Assembly: GCA_037127315.1 (NCBI GenBank)
Contig: JBBBDQ010000226.1
Location: forward strand, 167,091-231,090
Length of the DNA: 64,000 nucleotides
From: Ascarosepion bandense
Taxonomy: Eukaryota; Mollusca; Cephalopoda; Sepiida; Sepiidae
Reading direction: 5' to 3'
The translations under genes and the position numbers were made by a program. How positions within the stretch are numbered: position 1 is the first letter of the stretch; every line of letters starts with the position of its first letter. The notes beneath the pieces were generated by a model. The model searched no databases. It saw only the letters and a program-made list of their open reading frames with translations, and had not been told where the DNA came from. Below are positions 1 to 10,134 of the stretch, in pieces.

Positions 1-416
1 TTTGAAAAAGAAGAAAATATGTAGAAATATTGCTTTTTTTAAAATATTTTTTATTTGAAAATCAGAAAATAGGGGAGAAAAATAGCATATTTAATATTTT
101 ACATTTAAAAAAATAGAAAAAGTGAAAAATGTAGCTTATTTTAAAATTTTTCATTTTAAAATAAAAGAAATAAAGTGAAATATGTCTTTTTATATTTCTC
201 ATATAAAAAGTAAGAAAATTTATAGAAATATAGCTTATTTTGATATTTTTCAGTAGAAAAAAGAAAATAAAAATATAGCTTTTGTGAAAAAAAGAAAATA
301 AGGAGAAATATAGCTTATGATAATATTTTTCATTTTAAGAAATAAGAAAATTATATGAAATATAGCCTATTTTCATATTTTTCATTTGAAAAAGAAAACA
401 TGAAGAAATATAACTT
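1..416. repeat. Satellite A block 1
   Basis: Degenerate tandem array of an A/T-rich monomer of about 51 bp. The recognisable core is TTTTTCATTTGAAAAA followed by purine-rich AAGAAAATAAGGAGAAATA and then TAGCTTATTTTGATA. No gene is seen. The last four bases, ACTT at 413-416, are the left target-site duplication of the provirus that follows, so this block and the one from 5,420 were one array before the insertion. Confidence 0.9.
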
Positions 417-1301
417 TGTAACACCGCAGTGGACGGTCCGAACAATTTCTCCGGCGGCCGTTCTCCACGCTGTGATGTTGCCGGAAGTTTGTTGAAAAAG
501 CCGGAGTCTCAAGCTGGGGGTACAAAATTAAACTATAAGGAACGAACTTCCACAACTTGGATGAGTTGAAACGATGCTTTATTTCGTTTAGAGTTAGCCG
601 TTTTGTTGAGGCAGGCGAATGTGACACACAGCTCTAACTTTAATTAACGGAGATCGAATTCCGAACTGACCAACTCAAGACGAATGGAGGTTCTACTTCA
701 AGCACACACCCGGCGAAACTAACTCAACGCTGACTCGGAAAAATCACCTGTATTTATTTAAAATTAATCCGGAAATCCGGAAATGCTTTAGACCACCGGG
801 TGATAAGCATTGGCGACTGTAAGTCCGAAATTTCAAGGTACTTAAATTTTCCTTCTTTTGATGTGTAAACATCGCGGCAGACATCCGGTATGCACTTAGC
901 CTTAGTATTTTTCCAGGGTTATTTTTTATCTTTTTATCTTAATAAAGCTTCCGCCGGAAAATTCTTAATGTGTGGTCAAGATACAGTAATGACAGCCTTT
1001 GACCTAGGCATTCAAAAACCTATTTCCTGAACTTTATCTCTTATCACATTAAATCACTGAGTCAAATATTTACCGGAAGACTGGTAGGATTTAAAGCATT
1101 AATCTGATACCCTTTTCTCTTTCACAATTTTCCTCATAAAAGAAAAAGCGTTTATTTATTTATTTTTTCCTCTTCTTTTTCACTTTTGTCAAACATGTTT
1201 TTAAACTATTTTATATTCTTAACCATTTTCCGTTTTAATCTATTATAATAAAATACAAATTTTACAAAGCACCTTAATATACGCCTAGTTATTGTGCCAC
1301 A
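417..1301 (-). repeat. 3' LTR of the gag-pol-less provirus
   Basis: Read on the minus strand this begins TGTGGCACAATAACTAGG and ends GGTGTTACA. It matches the LTR at 4,525-5,419 and the LTRs of the second element at 50,724-51,714 and 57,722-58,045. It carries the AATAAA-type region and a short open stretch shared by all copies, which I take as non-coding. It lacks the 100-bp duplication of the U3 start found in the second element. Confidence 0.9.
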
Positions 1302-1314
1302 TTACCTCCCCCAA
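1302..1314 (-). other. Polypurine tract of the gag-pol-less provirus
   Basis: On the minus strand the bases directly before the 3' LTR read TTGGGGGAGGTAA, a typical plus-strand primer for reverse transcription. The same tract precedes the 3' LTR of the second element near 57,709-57,720. Confidence 0.8.
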
Positions 1315-2658
1315 CGGATCTTGTCATTTATGTCAATAAATTACAATAAACAAAAAAAAAAAAAATCATGACACGATGCTTCTTCATGTCGGCACGCTAT
1401 CACCACAAAAATTATTTTGATTCCAAAGGGATATTCTCCTCCCCTCCACAACCATCAATTTTGTCTTCGTAGCCAGTGGCATCAATAAATCCACGCAGTT
1501 GGTTTATCGCTACGTATGAAGGTCGATTCTTCGTTAACGAACACCCTTTTTCAACTTAGTGTTTTGCTTTCCGATTTACATTCATTCACTTTTATTCCTG
1601 AAAGAGATTCTACTCTTTGTCGATTCATCTCCTGTTACCATTTTCCAGCCCAAAAGATAAGCCACAAGTCTCTGGGCCTTCCTGCATGAAACCTTATCAT
1701 GATGGAAGTTTGCTGAGGACGTCCCCTCCCAATGGGGTCAATGGCACCCGACAAAATGATTGAAGCATAGTTTATACAATAAATTCAAGAGAGGAGTGTT
1801 TCCACCCTCTACCCCAAAGAAAAAAAATTAAAAAAAAATTAAATAACACAAGGTGACAAAATAGTCATAACTCTAAGCAAGTCTACTGCATAAATGTAGG
1901 AGCGATGTAACTGTTCCTCATTATCAGCCTCTTTTTCAACTGTTCAAAGTTCCCTAAACATGTTCCATTTTCTTTCATTTTTTTCTTCTTTTAAACAAAA
2001 TAACAAAAAAAAAAAAGTTTCTAAAATGTTTCTTTCGTTTTTTTCTCAAAATTATTGTTTTTTTTTTTCATCATCCTCCTTTTTTTCCAAACAAAACAAC
2101 AATAAAAATACATAAATGTTTCTTTCTGTTTTCTCAAAGATATATATTTTTTTTTCATCATCATCATCCTTTTTTTTTTAACACATATTTTTGTCGTTGT
2201 TGAACACACCCACTTAGTTTTTCTCTCTCTCACTTTTTTTTTACATATAGTACTTTTTTCTTTAGGTAATAACACACACTTTTATTTTTACCCCTTTTTT
2301 TAAAAAAATTAGTCCTTTTTCATTTTTTAAGCACCCATTCACACTGTTTGAGTTGTTTCTATCTCCCTTTTCCTTTCTTTTCAAGATTCATACTTTTTCT
2401 CTCAAAGTACTCACACTTTTTTTTCATCAGTTCATTGTCCTTTTTCCTTTTTTTTTTTTTCGTGCACAGTTGTTTCTTGCTCTCTCCCTTCCTCTTACTT
2501 TTATCATTTTTTTTTAATCACTCACATTTTTCTTTATGTGCATGCTCCTGGAGCACCCTGTCCATTAGAAGGAAGAGGAATATGGAATATCAGTCCTTTT
2601 TTTTAAATTTTTTTTTAACCTCCATTCGTACGGCCGTTAGTTGCAACCGTTCCTCTGC
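1315..2658 (-). other. Long 3' untranslated region of the provirus
   Basis: About 1.3 kb between the envelope stop and the polypurine tract with no convincing gene. On the minus strand it is rich in A-runs and GATGATGAAAAAAA-type simple sequence. It is collinear with 56,553-57,708 of the second element, so it is an original part of the family and not a later insertion. Lysine-rich open stretches here (for example 2,021-2,275) come from the A-runs. Confidence 0.75.
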
Positions 2659-4442
2659 CTAGGTCCCTTTCTCATGACCAGTTTCAGGGCTCTCTGTCCC
2701 TTGGGTCTCCGTGGTTTCAACAGGTGATCCACCCTTTTTGCTATTCAGTCCTTTCGCCGGCATAATTTTCCTACATCTTTTTAACCACTGCCTTCCCCAA
2801 ACTACTTGGATTATTATTATTATTATTATCCCCACCAAAACACATCCCCCAACTGATAACAAGGCTACGGATTTAGTGGTCCAACTCCCCTGGGGAGGAA
2901 CCACCACATCTATTGTCTCTAGTTGATCAACTAAGTCTTGTAAATTAATTCTTTCTATTTTTTCTAATAGTTGTGGGAGTTTCGTTGCAGTAACATTCAA
3001 CGACGCTCTAACGAGAGGTTTCCACAAGCCTGTCCAACGAGCCGATGTGATGTTTGAGAGAGCGAGGAAAGAATTTCTAAATTCAAATTTCTCTTCCGCT
3101 TGGTAAAAAGGCGAAAGTGTGATAGACGTACCGAAAGCTGTGCACCCCATAGGTAAGCTTATGATAGATAGGGGCGGGGTGGCCGTGATGGTTAGTGTTG
3201 GCCACCCTTTGCATACCTGGGACAAATCTAACTTTGTCTCCAACGCTACCGCCCACACCCCGTCTGACAAGCCTATGGCTTGTGGCATCAATTTGCTTTT
3301 TGATACCTCTATGTTGCAGGTTCGTTTAATCTCGTCCTTGTTCCCATTAAATAACCCAAGCAAACAGGTTTAATGCTCTCCAGTGCCATATATAGGACCC
3401 CTTGAGGGGCATGTTCCCAGCATGTCTATTCTGCATTCCTCCGCTTCCGCTGCAGTGAGCACCATGAACTTGGTTCTAGCTAGGTTCAAGGCTATATATT
3501 CTGCTTCTATCTTATATTTAGCAATTACTCCTAGCTCCTGTTTTGTTCCAGGGTAGGGGATGGGTAAATTAATTGCCTGGAAAACTTCAAATATACTCCC
3601 TCTGTTTAATAACGGTATTAGTACTAAGGCTAACAACTTATCGTTTTCTATCAGCGTAACCAATCCAGCGAGCTATAGTAGCGCCATAATTCCATGTTGG
3701 GATCAGCGGGCAATCGAAGCCGATGAGGAAGTTCAGTCTGAATCCCCAGCAAGATCTCTGAGATGACCGGGAGTTACAATACTAGGTGACAGATATCCTA
3801 GGGAGAGCATGTCTAATTGAGTACCAACATGCTCGAGAGACAACTGCAAGGACTGCGAGGCCTGTCGCAATCTGTTGATGGCCATGAGCAATTGTAGGAA
3901 TTGTGCCACACAGCCCCCGAGTTCCTGCAGCTCTGCCGACATGGAATGAGTCACTTGGCCCAATTCATTCTGTATATCTAGTACGTTCTTTATCAGTCGA
4001 TTGATGGTCTGCCTATTTTTTGCCAAGTCTATCCTGGTAACATTTAAAATCGATAAACTGTTCCTTGTCTGTTTCTCAAGGCTTCTTTGACCTCCCCCTA
4101 TTGCTGCTAATTTCCTTCTGATAGTTTCCAAGTCGGCTCCGGTTACCGTTCCAAAAAGCACACTAAGTGCCTTACTTACTGACTGACCTTTTTTTTCTAG
4201 ATTCAAGTAACTTCAGTCCCCCGCAGATAGTCTCTCATATTGCCCCAGTGCAGCCCCAATGCAATTATTTCCTGCCTAAGCGAATACATGAGGTTATGAT
4301 AGTCCCTCTTATAAGAGTAATAATTTACAGTTATGTGTTCACCTATTGTCTTTGCTTTCTGTATCTCCAAACCCAACCCCTCCAATAATCCGTTATATGG
4401 CTTCAGATCGATCATCAACGTGATGACCCATTTTGATGGTCA
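2659..4442 (-). pseudogene. env: Envelope gene remnant (errantivirus/baculovirus F-like)
   Basis: Four consecutive minus-strand pieces (4,418-4,203, 4,206-3,733, 3,663-3,370 and 3,363-2,659) together cover about 580 codons of one fusion-type envelope. The second piece begins with a small hydrophobic stretch containing LFGTVTG and ends in SLGYLSPSIVTPGHL. Both are hallmarks of the Baculo_F/errantivirus Env family, whose member proteins fuse membranes during entry. A leucine/glutamine-rich helical region lies between them. The last piece has one strong membrane anchor (VALLSVGGCVLVGIIIIII) followed by a basic cytoplasmic tail. The gene is dead: the frame shifts near 4,203 beside an A-run and a duplicated tetranucleotide, shifts again between 3,733 and 3,663 and near 3,366, and the N-terminal part with the signal peptide is missing. 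The matching segment in the second element (from about 55,885) is nearly identical by eye. Confidence 0.85.
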
Positions 4443-4524
4443 CTTGACAAAACTTTGTAAATGGGTGTCAGAAAGTTTGAATGCTAATCAGAGGTTTAAG
4501 TAAAAATTATGTTTCTTATATAAT
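4443..4524 (-). other. Junction between 5' LTR and env remnant; no primer site
   Basis: On the minus strand the LTR end ACA is followed by ATTATATAAG, whereas the second element has ATTGGTGCTCGTGACT there. Only the first AT is shared. The tRNA primer site, leader, gag and pol are therefore gone, with one deletion endpoint almost exactly at the LTR edge. Confidence 0.8.
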
Positions 4525-5419
4525 TGTAACACCCCAATGGACGATCCGAACAATTTCTCCGGCGGCCGTTCTCCACGCTGTGATATTGCCAGGAGTTTGT
4601 TGAAAATGTCAGAGCCTCGAGCTGGGGGTACAAGATTAAACTATAAGGAACGAACTTCCACAACTTGGATGAGTTGAAACGATGCTTTATTTCGTTTAGA
4701 GTTAGCCTTTTCGGTTGGGACAGGCGAATGTGACACACAGCTCTAACTCTAATTAATGGAGATCAAATCCGAACTGACCGAAACAAGACGAACGGAGTTT
4801 CTACTCACTCAACTAACTGACTAACTTAACTCATTCACTTGATCTGACTAGTCGGCTCGGAAATATCAACTGTATTTATTCAAAATGAATCCGGAAATCC
4901 GGAAATGCTTTAGACCACCGGGTGATAAGCATTGGCGACTGTAAGTCCGAAATTTCAGAGTACTTAAATTTTCCTTCTTTTGATGTGTAAACATCCTGCA
5001 GACACCCAGTCTGCACTTAGCCTTAGTATTTTTTCCAGGATTTTTTTATCTTTTTATCTTAATAAAGCTTCCGCTGGAAAATTTTTAATGTGTGGTCAAG
5101 ATACAGTAAAGACAGCCTTTGACCTAATCATTCAAAAACCTATTTCCTGAACTTTATCTCTTATCACATTAAATCACTGAGTCAAATATTTACCGGAAGA
5201 CTGGTAGTATTTAACAGTAATCTGATACCCTTTTCTCTTCCACAATTTTCCTTATAAAAGAAAAAGCGTTTATTTATTTATTTTTTCCTCTTCTTTTTCA
5301 CTTTTGCTAAACATGTTTTTAAACTATTTTCTATTCTTAACCATTTTCTATTTTAATCTATTATAATAAAATACTTATTTTACAAAGCACCTTAATATAT
5401 ACCTAGTTATCGTGTCACA
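4525..5419 (-). repeat. 5' LTR of the gag-pol-less provirus
   Basis: This is the right-hand copy, 895 bp, and is the 5' LTR because the element is on the minus strand. It runs TGTGACACGATAACTAGG to GGTGTTACA on that strand. The right-hand flank begins ACTT, matching the left target duplication. Its outer end with adjoining satellite reappears inverted at 19,219-19,466. Confidence 0.9.
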
Positions 5420-6538
5420 ACTTATTTTGATGTTTTTCATTTGAAAGAAGAAAAAATGAGAAGAAATAAAACTTATTTTGATATTTATTTGAAAAAGATG
5501 AAAATATGGAAAAATATAGTTTATCTTGATATTTTTCATTTGAAAAAGAAGAAAATATGGAGAAAAATCTTATTTTGATGTTTTTCATTTGAAAAAAGAA
5601 AAAATGAAAAGCAATATAACTTATTTTGATATTTTTTAAAAAAGATGAAAATATGGAAAAATATAGTTTATTTTGATATTTTTCATTTTAAAAAGAAGAA
5701 ATGTGGAGAAAAAGCTTATTTTGATGTTTTTCATTTGAAAAAAGAAAAAATGAAAAGCAATATAACTTATTTTGATATTTTTTTTAAAAAAGATGAAAAT
5801 ATAAACAAAATCTAGTTTATTTTGATATTTTTCATTTGAAAAAGAAGAAAATATGGAGAAATATAACTTATGTTTTCCATTTGAAAAAAGAAAAAATGAG
5901 AAGAAATATTAAGTATTTTGATATTTATTTAAAAAAGATGAAAATATGAAAAAATATATATTGATATTTTTTGAAAAATATCAAAAATATATTTTGATAT
6001 TTTTCATTTGAAAAAAATTAAAATAAACAGAAATATACCTTTTTTTAATTTTCATTTGTAAAAAAAGTATAGCTATTTTGATATTTTTCTTTTAGAAAAC
6101 AAGGAAATAAAAAGAAATGTATGTTGTTTTTATATTTCTCATGTGAAAAATAAGAAACTATAGAGAAATAGAGCTGATTTTGATATTTTTCATTAGAAAA
6201 TAAAGAAAATAAGAAAAATATAGATTATTTTGATATTTTGTATTTGAAAAATAAGAAAATAATGAGAAAAGTCACTTCTTTTAATATTTTTCATTTGAAA
6301 AAGAAGTCAGTAAAGACAAACATAGCATATGATATTTTTCATTTGAAAATGAAAAAAAATAAAGAGAAATATAGTGTTTTTTGTTATTTTTCATTTGAAA
6401 ATAGAGAAAATAAAAAGATCAAAATCAGCTATATTTCTGTTTAATTTGAAAAAGGAGAAAATAAGGATGAATATAGCTTATTTTCGTATTTTCCCTTTGT
6501 AAAAGGAGAGAAGAAATATAGTTTATTTTGCTATTTTA
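5420..6538. repeat. Satellite A block 2
   Basis: Continues the 51-bp array of block 1. Many monomers read as TTGATATTTTTCATTTGAAAAAG followed by a purine-rich half. No gene seen. Confidence 0.9.
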
Positions 6539-6876
6539 TGTTGGGGATCGCCCCTTTTTGCACATAAAAATGGACCCGCCTGATTTGTACATATAATCCT
6601 GTCTATACACAGAATGGCTCTGTAAAGAGTAGTTGTAGAGTGGTACAGTTGCTTAGTTGGTCAGTAAGTTGGTGCAAAGTAAGTTGGAGTTGTTTGGATA
6701 TAGACTCATTACCTGAGCAAGACTGTATTTCTTGATTTTTATTAATAGTATTCTTGAATTGATTAACCCATGTTTCAGTTATTATATTTTTGTTTAATAT
6801 AACTTATATTTTCTATCTCCATATCTGTTTTTGTTATGTATTATTTTGTGTGTTTTTTTTTCTGAAATCCACAACA
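6539..6876. mobile_element. Solo LTR, 338 bp
   Basis: A single non-satellite insert that begins TGTTGGGGATCGCCCC and ends ATCCACAACA, with 5'-TG...CA-3' ends and an inverted TGTTG/CAACA at the termini. Short TTTA repeats lie at both edges (6,535-6,538 and 6,878-6,881), one base off on the right. Satellite A continues on both sides. The first 70 bp share scattered blocks (GATC, TACATATA, TCCTGTC) with the LTRs at 8,809 and 9,988, so it probably belongs to a related gypsy family. Orientation is uncertain; the alignment with those LTRs suggests plus. Confidence 0.75.
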
Positions 6877-8808
6877 GTTTATTTGAAAATGAAGAACATA
6901 ATGAGCTTATTTTGATATTTTTCATTTGAAAAAAAATAAAATATCAAGAAATATAGCTTATTTTAATATTTTTTATGTGGAAAAAGAGAAAATAAGGAGA
7001 AATACAGGTGATTTTGGTATTTTTCATTTGAAAAAGAAGAAAATATGAAAAAATATTGCTTATTTTGTTACTTTTCATTTGAAAAAGAAAATAACGAGAA
7101 AAAATATTTGCAGAAATAGTGCTTATTTTCATATTTTTAATTTGAAAAATATGAAAATAAGGAGAAATATAGCTTTGTTTTATATTTTTCTTTCAAAAAA
7201 ACCAGAAATTAGGAGAAAAGATATGGCTTATTTGGAAATTTTCTATTTGAAAAAAGGAGAAATCAAGAAGTTTCTTTTGATATTTTTCATTTGAAAAGGA
7301 ATAAAATATGAAGAAATATAGCCTATTATGATATCTTTCATTTGAAAAAGACAAAATAAAGATTAATGAAGCATATTTTAAAATTTTGCATTTGAAAAAA
7401 ATGGAAAATAAGGAGAAATGTAACTTATTTTGAAATTTCCAAATTAAAAAAAAGAAAATAAGGAGAAATTAAGCATAAATCTTGCATATTTTAATATTTT
7501 TCATTTGAAAAAGAAGAAAATAAGGTGAAATATAGCTTTTTTCCATATACTTAATTTGAGAAAAAGACAATAAGGAGAAATATAGCTCAGTTTAATATTT
7601 TTTGTTTGAAAAAAAAGAAAATAAGGAGAAAAATTTATTGATATTTTTCATTCGAAAAAAAGAAATCCAGGAAAAATATAGCCTACTTTGTTTTTTTTTT
7701 CATTTGAAAAAAAAAAGAAAATATGGAGAAATATTGCTTATTTTGATATTTTTCATTTGAAAAATCAGAAAATAAATAAAAATATAGTATATTTCATATT
7801 TTACATTTGCAAAAGTGGAAAAAATGAAAATATATAGCTTATTTTGATAATTTTCATTTTAAAAAGAAGGAAATAAAATGAAATATATTTTTATATTTCT
7901 CATGTAAAAAGTAGGAAAATATATAGAAATACAGCTTATTTTGTTATTTTTCAGTAGAAAAATAGAAAATAAACAGAAATATAGCTTATTTCGACACTTT
8001 CATGTGGAAAAGAAGGAAATATAGAAAAATTTGCCATATATTTGTCATTTTAAAAAATAAAAAAATGATGAGAAATTTAGCCTATTTTAATATGTTTTTA
8101 TAAAAAAAATAAAGAGAACTACTGCATATTTTGATATTTTTAATTTGAAAAAGAAGAAAATATAGAGGAATTTTTTTTTGAAGTTTTTTATTTGAAAAAA
8201 ATGAGAAGAAATATAACCTATTTTGATATTTATTTGAAAAAGATGAAAATATGAAAAATATTGTTTATTTTGACATTTTTCATTTGAAAAGAATGAAAAT
8301 AAACAAAAATATACATTTTTTTGAAATTTTCATTTGGAAAAAAAAGAAGTATAGCTTATTTTGATATTTTTCTTTAGGAAAAGAAGGAAATGAAGAGAAA
8401 TATGTATTGTTTTTATATTTCTCTTGTGAAAGAAAATAGAGAAATATAACTGATTTTGATATTTTTCATTAGAACATAAGGAAAGTAAAAAGAAATATAG
8501 ATTATTTTGATATTTTGTATTTGAAAAAGAAGAAAATAATGAGAAAAGTCACTTCTTTTAATATTTTCCATTTGAAAAAAAAAATGAAAAGAAATATACC
8601 ATATTTTGATATTTTTCATTTGAAAAAGAAAAAATAAAGAGAAATATAGCAATTTTTGAAAACAGAAAATAAAAAGATCAAAATAAGCTATGTTTCTAAT
8701 TATTTTGAAAAAGGAGAAAATAAGGAGGAATATAGCTTATTTTCATATTTTCCATTTGTAATAGTAAAGAAGAAGGCAAAATATAGTTAATTTTGCTATT
8801 ATTTACAT
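6877..8808. repeat. Satellite A block 3
   Basis: 51-bp monomer array as before. Variant monomers with CTCATGTAAAAAG and CAGTAGAAAAA recur at 7,890-7,960 and again near 12,510, 14,755, 16,420, 17,455, 23,695 and 25,050, which hints at a loose higher-order repeat. No gene seen. Confidence 0.9.
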
Positions 8809-8938
8809 TGTGGGATCTTTCCTTTGTATATGATAAGGGACTTGAGTGAGTATACATATACTCCTGTCATATAGAGTACAGCAATTGCTGCCATAGATTT
8901 GAGAGTAGAGAGTAATTAAAGAGATCTGTGAGAGTTAT
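8809..8938 (+). repeat. Left LTR fragment of the gypsy derivative
   Basis: Starts TGTGGGATC directly after satellite A and matches 9,988-10,110 with a few substitutions and one short length difference. The 3' part of the LTR (U5) is missing and non-satellite sequence follows to about 9,049, where I see A-rich sequence with two near-copies of TTACAAGATATAAA and nothing clearly coding. Confidence 0.7.
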
Positions 8939-9069
8939 CGGATTTGAATGACAAAATTGTAATGACAAAATTACAAGATATAAAACAACTCAACTTAATA
9001 AAAAAAATTACAAGATATAAAGCAACTAGTGACAGAAATCAAATAAAAACAAGCCATCCTCCCATCTGC

Positions 9070-9553
9070 ATGTTACAAATGTGGTGGATTACATTGGGTT
9101 AGAGATCGTCGGTTCAAGTATAAAAATTGCTTAGTGTGTCGAAAGATGGGATACAAAGCAGCTGTATGTAGAAACAAAAAACAGTCTAGTAGAGTAAGAT
9201 CTACTAGAGTGAAATATGAAAACAAACAAATCACGAGGAAATATGTAGAACTTGAAATATTGAATAAGAAGATCAAACAACAATTAGATACAGGTTCAGA
9301 CTTAACAATAATCAACCTACAGACACGGCAGAAACTGAATAAGCTGACCATGTTACACACACAAAAAATTGCTAAATCTGTAAAAGGAAAACAGATCAAT
9401 TTTGAAGGTGAAATAATCGAGAATGTGAAATTTCAGGAAAAAACCAAAAAATTAAAAACATACGTTATGAAAAACACAGACAACCTGGTAGGAACAGACT
9501 GGATGCAGAAGTTTAATGTATGGGATTTACCCATTAGCTCTTGTTTTAAATAA
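9070..9553 (+). pseudogene. gag-pol: Gag zinc-knuckle tail and aspartic protease remnant
   Basis: The frame starts with two degenerate CCHC knuckles: CYKCGGLHW, whose later expected cysteine reads arginine (RDRRF), and CLVCRKMGYKAAVC, where the expected histidine is tyrosine. A retroviral-type protease follows, with intact LDTGSD active site at about residues 55-60 of the frame beginning at 9,134, and the C-terminal GTDWMQKFNVWDLP that marks the junction toward reverse transcriptase. The protease would process the Gag-Pol polyprotein. A stop at 9,551 ends the frame just after the protease. The two damaged knuckles show that the copy is decaying. Confidence 0.75.
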
Positions 9554-9577
9554 ACAAAGAGTCAGCTGATAGAAGCT

Positions 9578-9853
9578 ATGAAAATGAAAGAGGTATTCTC
9601 AAGCGGTTTAGGATGCAGTAACAAATTCACAACAAAAATCGAGCAAAAAATGAATGTGCAACCAGTATTTATTACACCCATAGTTACAAAAGAAGCATTC
9701 AAACCAGGTAAACAAGTTTACTTCAGAATGTTAAAAAATTATATGGCCCATTGGGAACCTGGAACAATAATAAACAGACTAGGAAATGTTATCTACACAA
9801 TACAGGGAGAGAAATCTACCCATAGGAAACACACAAACCAAATACAGAAATGA
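9578..9853 (+). pseudogene. pol: Fusion of RT N-terminus to integrase C-terminus
   Basis: The first 30 residues (FSSGLGCSNKFTTKIEQ) match the segment leading into gypsy reverse transcriptase. From about residue 42 the frame reads AFKPGKQVYFRMLKNYMAHW and EPGTIINRLGNVIYTIQG, the C-terminal tail of gypsy integrases. The polymerase, RNase H, and the zinc and catalytic domains of integrase are missing, so an internal deletion of roughly 2.5 kb joined the two ends of pol in frame. It cannot encode an active enzyme. Confidence 0.7.
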
Positions 9854-9987
9854 AATGAGGAGCCGAGTTCGTCACTTTCAGAAAACAATGTCGTGATGGA
9901 AGAAATTTTTGAAGCTGTAGAGAATCATAGAAAACAAATGGAAAAAAATATTAACTCCTCCCAAAAAAGAAGCTAGGGCAAGGGTGT
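9854..9987 (+). other. Short 3' region and polypurine tract
   Basis: Non-coding end of the gypsy derivative. The purine-rich stretch AAAAAAGAAGCTAGGGCAAG just before the right LTR is the likely plus-strand primer. Confidence 0.5.
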
Positions 9988-10110
9988 TGTGGGATCTTTC
10001 CTTTGTATATGATAATGGACTTGATTGAGTATGTATATACTCCTGCCATATAGAGAACAGAAATTGCTGCCATAGAGTTGAGAGTAATTGTAGAGATCTG
10101 TGAAAGTTAT
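9988..10110 (+). repeat. Right LTR fragment of the gypsy derivative
   Basis: Starts TGTGGGATC and pairs with 8,809-8,938. About 24 bases of unassigned sequence follow before satellite A resumes near 10,135. Confidence 0.7.
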
Positions 10111-10134
10111 GATAGGAAAGTTACCGAGAGATAA

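Larger units (their letters stand above)
417..5419 (-). mobile_element. Env-bearing Ty3/gypsy provirus lacking gag and pol
   Basis: A complete LTR-to-LTR insertion on the minus strand. The two LTRs (417-1,301 and 4,525-5,419) both run TG...CA. The flanks carry a 4-bp direct duplication, ACTT at 413-416 and 5,420-5,423, as expected for Ty3/gypsy integrases. Removing the element and one ACTT restores a normal satellite A monomer. The interior holds only a broken envelope gene and a long 3' untranslated region. The primer-binding site, gag and pol are all absent. A second copy of this family lies at 50,724-58,045 and shows what is missing. The LTRs differ from each other at several percent of positions by eye, so the insertion is old or the LTRs had different histories. 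Confidence 0.9.
8809..10110 (+). mobile_element. Gypsy deletion derivative with truncated LTRs
   Basis: Direct repeats of about 125 bp at 8,809-8,938 and 9,988-10,110 both start TGTGGGATCTTTCC and end near AGTTAT. The right one is preceded by a purine-rich tract (about 9,966-9,985), so these are LTR starts. The solo LTR at 6,539 is 338 bp, which suggests both are shortened. The interior keeps a gag tail, a protease, the very start of reverse transcriptase and the C-terminal tail of integrase, and has lost everything between. Satellite A flanks both ends. Confidence 0.8.

Noticed and set aside
2021..2275. Lysine-rich frame and its antisense phenylalanine-rich frame in the provirus 3' region
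   Set aside because: Produced by A- and T-runs in the untranslated region.
9073..9399. 108-codon minus-strand frame
   Set aside because: Antisense shadow of the gag-protease remnant, which has clear knuckle and DTGSD motifs on the plus strand.
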